From NCBI GenBank assembly GCA_016937945.1, contig JAFGVP010000171.1:1-59837 (forward strand): a stretch of 59,837 nt of DNA, in the 5' to 3' direction. Of the stretch, positions 58,853 through 59,837 are shown one piece after another. Under the pieces are notes generated by a model. It was given only the letters and a program-made list of their open reading frames with translations. It was not told the origin of the DNA and did not search any database. Numbering within the stretch: the first letter of the stretch is position 1; every line of letters begins with the position of its first letter. The translations under genes were made by a program, and so were the position numbers. The stretch is from Pontiellaceae bacterium. Its GTDB lineage: Bacteria; Verrucomicrobiota; Kiritimatiellia; Kiritimatiellales; Pontiellaceae.

Positions 58853-59304
58853 GCGGTCCTGCCTTGGTAACAAGAACACTGGCTCATGCGTTTACGGTCC
58901 TCGGTGATCCGCAGGCACAGAAGCGTCACCGTCACGTAAAAATGGGTAAATTCGTTCGGACTTACGATCCGTCTGAGGAGGAAAAGGCCCACTACCGGGT
59001 GGTGGCGCAGCAGCACGCGCCGAGTGAGCCTATCAGGGAACCAATCTGTGTAGACATAGCGTTGTACTTTTCTCGGCCCAAGGCCCACTTCGGTACGGGA
59101 AGGAACGCCTGCAAGGTTAAGAGAAGTGCGCCCCTGTTGCATTGCAAGAAGCCGGACACCGATAATTGCGCCAAGTTCATCATGGATGCTTTGAGTGGTG
59201 TGTTTTGGGCGGATGATGCGCTCATCTACAGCTTGAGAGTGACGAAGTATTATAGTCGACGGCCTCGGACTGAGGTGAAGGTGTACATCGGGCATGTTGT
59301 TTAG
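58849..59304 (+). CDS. rusA: RusA-like Holliday junction endonuclease
   Basis: A 151-residue resolvase, ATG 58849 overlapping the antirepressor stop (ATGA). The catalytic acidic residues are in KKPDTDNCAKFIMDALSGVF (Asp near 103 and 105) and ADDALIYSLR (near 123). It cuts four-way junctions in phage DNA recombination or replication. Its presence with RecT and the PD-(D/E)XK nuclease gives a complete recombination set. Confidence 0.9.
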   Translation: MSGPALVTRTLAHAFTVLGDPQAQKRHRHVKMGKFVRTYDPSEEEKAHYRVVAQQHAPSEPIREPICVDIALYFSRPKAHFGTGRNACKVKRSAPLLHCKKPDTDNCAKFIMDALSGVFWADDALIYSLRVTKYYSRRPRTEVKVYIGHVV

Positions 59305-59330
59305 GCATCGAGTAACATGCGTGCAAGAGA

Positions 59331-59349
59331 CGCTGGCGCAGGGCCAGCG
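59331..59349 (+). repeat. Small hairpin after rusA
   Basis: CGCTGGC / GCCAGCG with a 5-base loop, no T-run. Just before it TAACATGCGTGCA (near 59312) differs at two bases from TAACGTGCATGCA in the 32-bp palindrome, hinting at a related site. Confidence 0.4.
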
Positions 59350-59374
59350 ATACCATTGAAGAAAGAAGGTGGAA

Positions 59375-59710
59375 GTGAATTTGTTAGTAGATGACAAGAG
59401 TCATGTTGCGCGAATTATCAAGCGACAGACAGGCCGGTGCCTGGGCGATTTGGAGGCGACGAATGTTCCGCGCATATTTATCCGCGCCATCAAACGGGCG
59501 TTCAACGACGTGTATCACGTAGCCGATAACCAAGGCAGCGAAGGCTATACGGATGATTATTTCCAGATGGCAAAAGCAGGGCTTATCGAAAAACTGAAGG
59601 GGGCTGGGGCGCAGGTGCTGGTAACGGAAACCGTTGAGGAATACTTCGACATCATGCACCTCGACCTTACGACTCCCGCCGACGAGTACGATGCCCGAGG
59701 TAACTGTTAA
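59375..59710 (+). CDS. Hypothetical phage protein
   Basis: A 111-residue protein. GTG 59375 is chosen because AAGAAGG lies 5-7 bases before it; an in-frame GTG at 59369 would add two residues. It is mixed alpha/beta (DDKSHVARIIKRQTGRCLGD, then VPRIFIRAIKRAFNDVYHVA). No family recognised. It follows rusA by 70 bases and precedes the partial replication gene by 11. Confidence 0.5.
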   Translation: MNLLVDDKSHVARIIKRQTGRCLGDLEATNVPRIFIRAIKRAFNDVYHVADNQGSEGYTDDYFQMAKAGLIEKLKGAGAQVLVTETVEEYFDIMHLDLTTPADEYDARGNC

Positions 59711-59721
59711 AGGGGTTGGCC

Positions 59722-59837
59722 GTGAACTGGTTAAACATCGAGTTAAACACATTGCGGAGCCGGGAATTTTTGGGCTCCGACCCTGTGACTCGTTCGACGT
59801 GGCTATCGCTGATGGCTTACTGCGCCGATCAGGAAAC
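59722..59837 (+). CDS. Probable phage replication protein, 5' end
   Basis: A reading frame from GTG 59722, behind AAAGGGGTTGGCC, runs to the window edge. It begins MNWLNIELNTLRSREFLGSD and contains RSTWLSLMAYCADQE. This opening is seen in replication-initiation-like genes of prophages from related bacteria (from memory); the remaining domain is outside the window. The gene position after rusA fits a replication role. Confidence 0.45.
   Translation, partial: MNWLNIELNTLRSREFLGSDPVTRSTWLSLMAYCADQE

Larger units (their letters stand above)
50170..59837. mobile_element. Integrated phage-like element, left part (runs past the window)
   Basis: From here to the right edge every gene is on the plus strand, mostly small and tightly packed with ATGA or TAATG overlaps, and of phage type: integrase, excisionase-like HTH, RecT, PD-(D/E)XK nuclease, Gp49/gp66, DUF2303, MazG-like, BRO/KilAC and RusA. 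This matches the integration and early replication/recombination arm of a temperate phage. The left attachment site should lie between the ahpC terminator and the integrase. I cannot identify it because the right end is outside. Structural and lysis genes are not visible, so a phage-inducible or integrative element remains possible. Confidence 0.85.

Overview
The window reads as about 50 kb of chromosome from a PVC-superphylum bacterium, most likely Kiritimatiellota or a close Verrucomicrobia relative, followed by about 9.7 kb of an integrated phage-like element that runs off the right edge. The assignment is an inference from gene families: an ECF sigma factor next to a PVC-type membrane Ser/Thr kinase, an operon of DUF1549/DUF1553, DUF1501 and pre-peptidase C-terminal (PPC) proteins typical of Planctomycetes and Verrucomicrobia, and Gram-negative envelope genes (TolC-, HlyD-, MacB-, TamA- and TamB-like). 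No rRNA, tRNA, CRISPR array or insertion sequence was recognised.

Layout, left to right. 1-5.6 kb: signalling genes (ECF sigma, Ser/Thr kinase; a second ECF sigma with an anti-sigma-like membrane protein and a propeller lipoprotein) and a cobalamin adenosyltransferase. 5.6-10.8 kb (minus): the PPC/DUF1501/DUF1549 operon. 11-15 kb: a translation cluster, ffh-rpsP-khpA-trmD-rplS-rnhB, in which the usual rimM is absent. 15-17 kb (minus): a GNAT acetyltransferase, tadA and a diacylglycerol-kinase-like lipid kinase. 17-22.3 kb: a tripartite efflux operon (TolC-like lipoprotein, HlyD-like adaptor, ABC ATPase, MacB-like permease). 22.3-29.3 kb: thiL, an ArnT-like membrane glycosyltransferase, fmt, a zinc-ribbon/PTS-EIIA fusion, rlmN and a Kef-type antiporter. 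29.5-31.8 kb: ilvBN. 31.9-41.5 kb (minus): a protein with a degenerate histidine-kinase dimerisation domain, then a glycogen cluster whose branching enzyme and two-domain debranching enzyme look like the eukaryotic types. 41.8-47 kb: a lipoprotein and a TamA/TamB-like pair. 47-50.1 kb: an Rrf2 regulator with cysK, then mutM and ahpC.

From about 50.17 kb, just past a strong ahpC terminator, the content changes abruptly. A tyrosine recombinase comes first, then tightly packed small genes all on the plus strand: an excisionase-like HTH protein, RecT, a PD-(D/E)XK nuclease that probably partners RecT, a Gp49/gp66-family protein, a DUF2303 protein, a MazG-like protein, a BRO/KilAC antirepressor, RusA, several orphans and the start of a probable replication gene. 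This is the integration and early recombination/replication arm of a temperate phage or related element. Structural and packaging genes and the right attachment site would lie beyond the window.

The least explained parts are regulatory and architectural. They include CGTCGG repeats on both sides of the integrase, a 32-bp near-perfect palindrome inside the element, nested inverted repeats before the early operon, an operator-like palindrome inside the ahpC promoter, the zinc-ribbon/EIIA fusion, the histidine-less DHp protein, a DTGGR motif in Ffh where DTAGR is usual, and an acidic tail on ribosomal protein S16.
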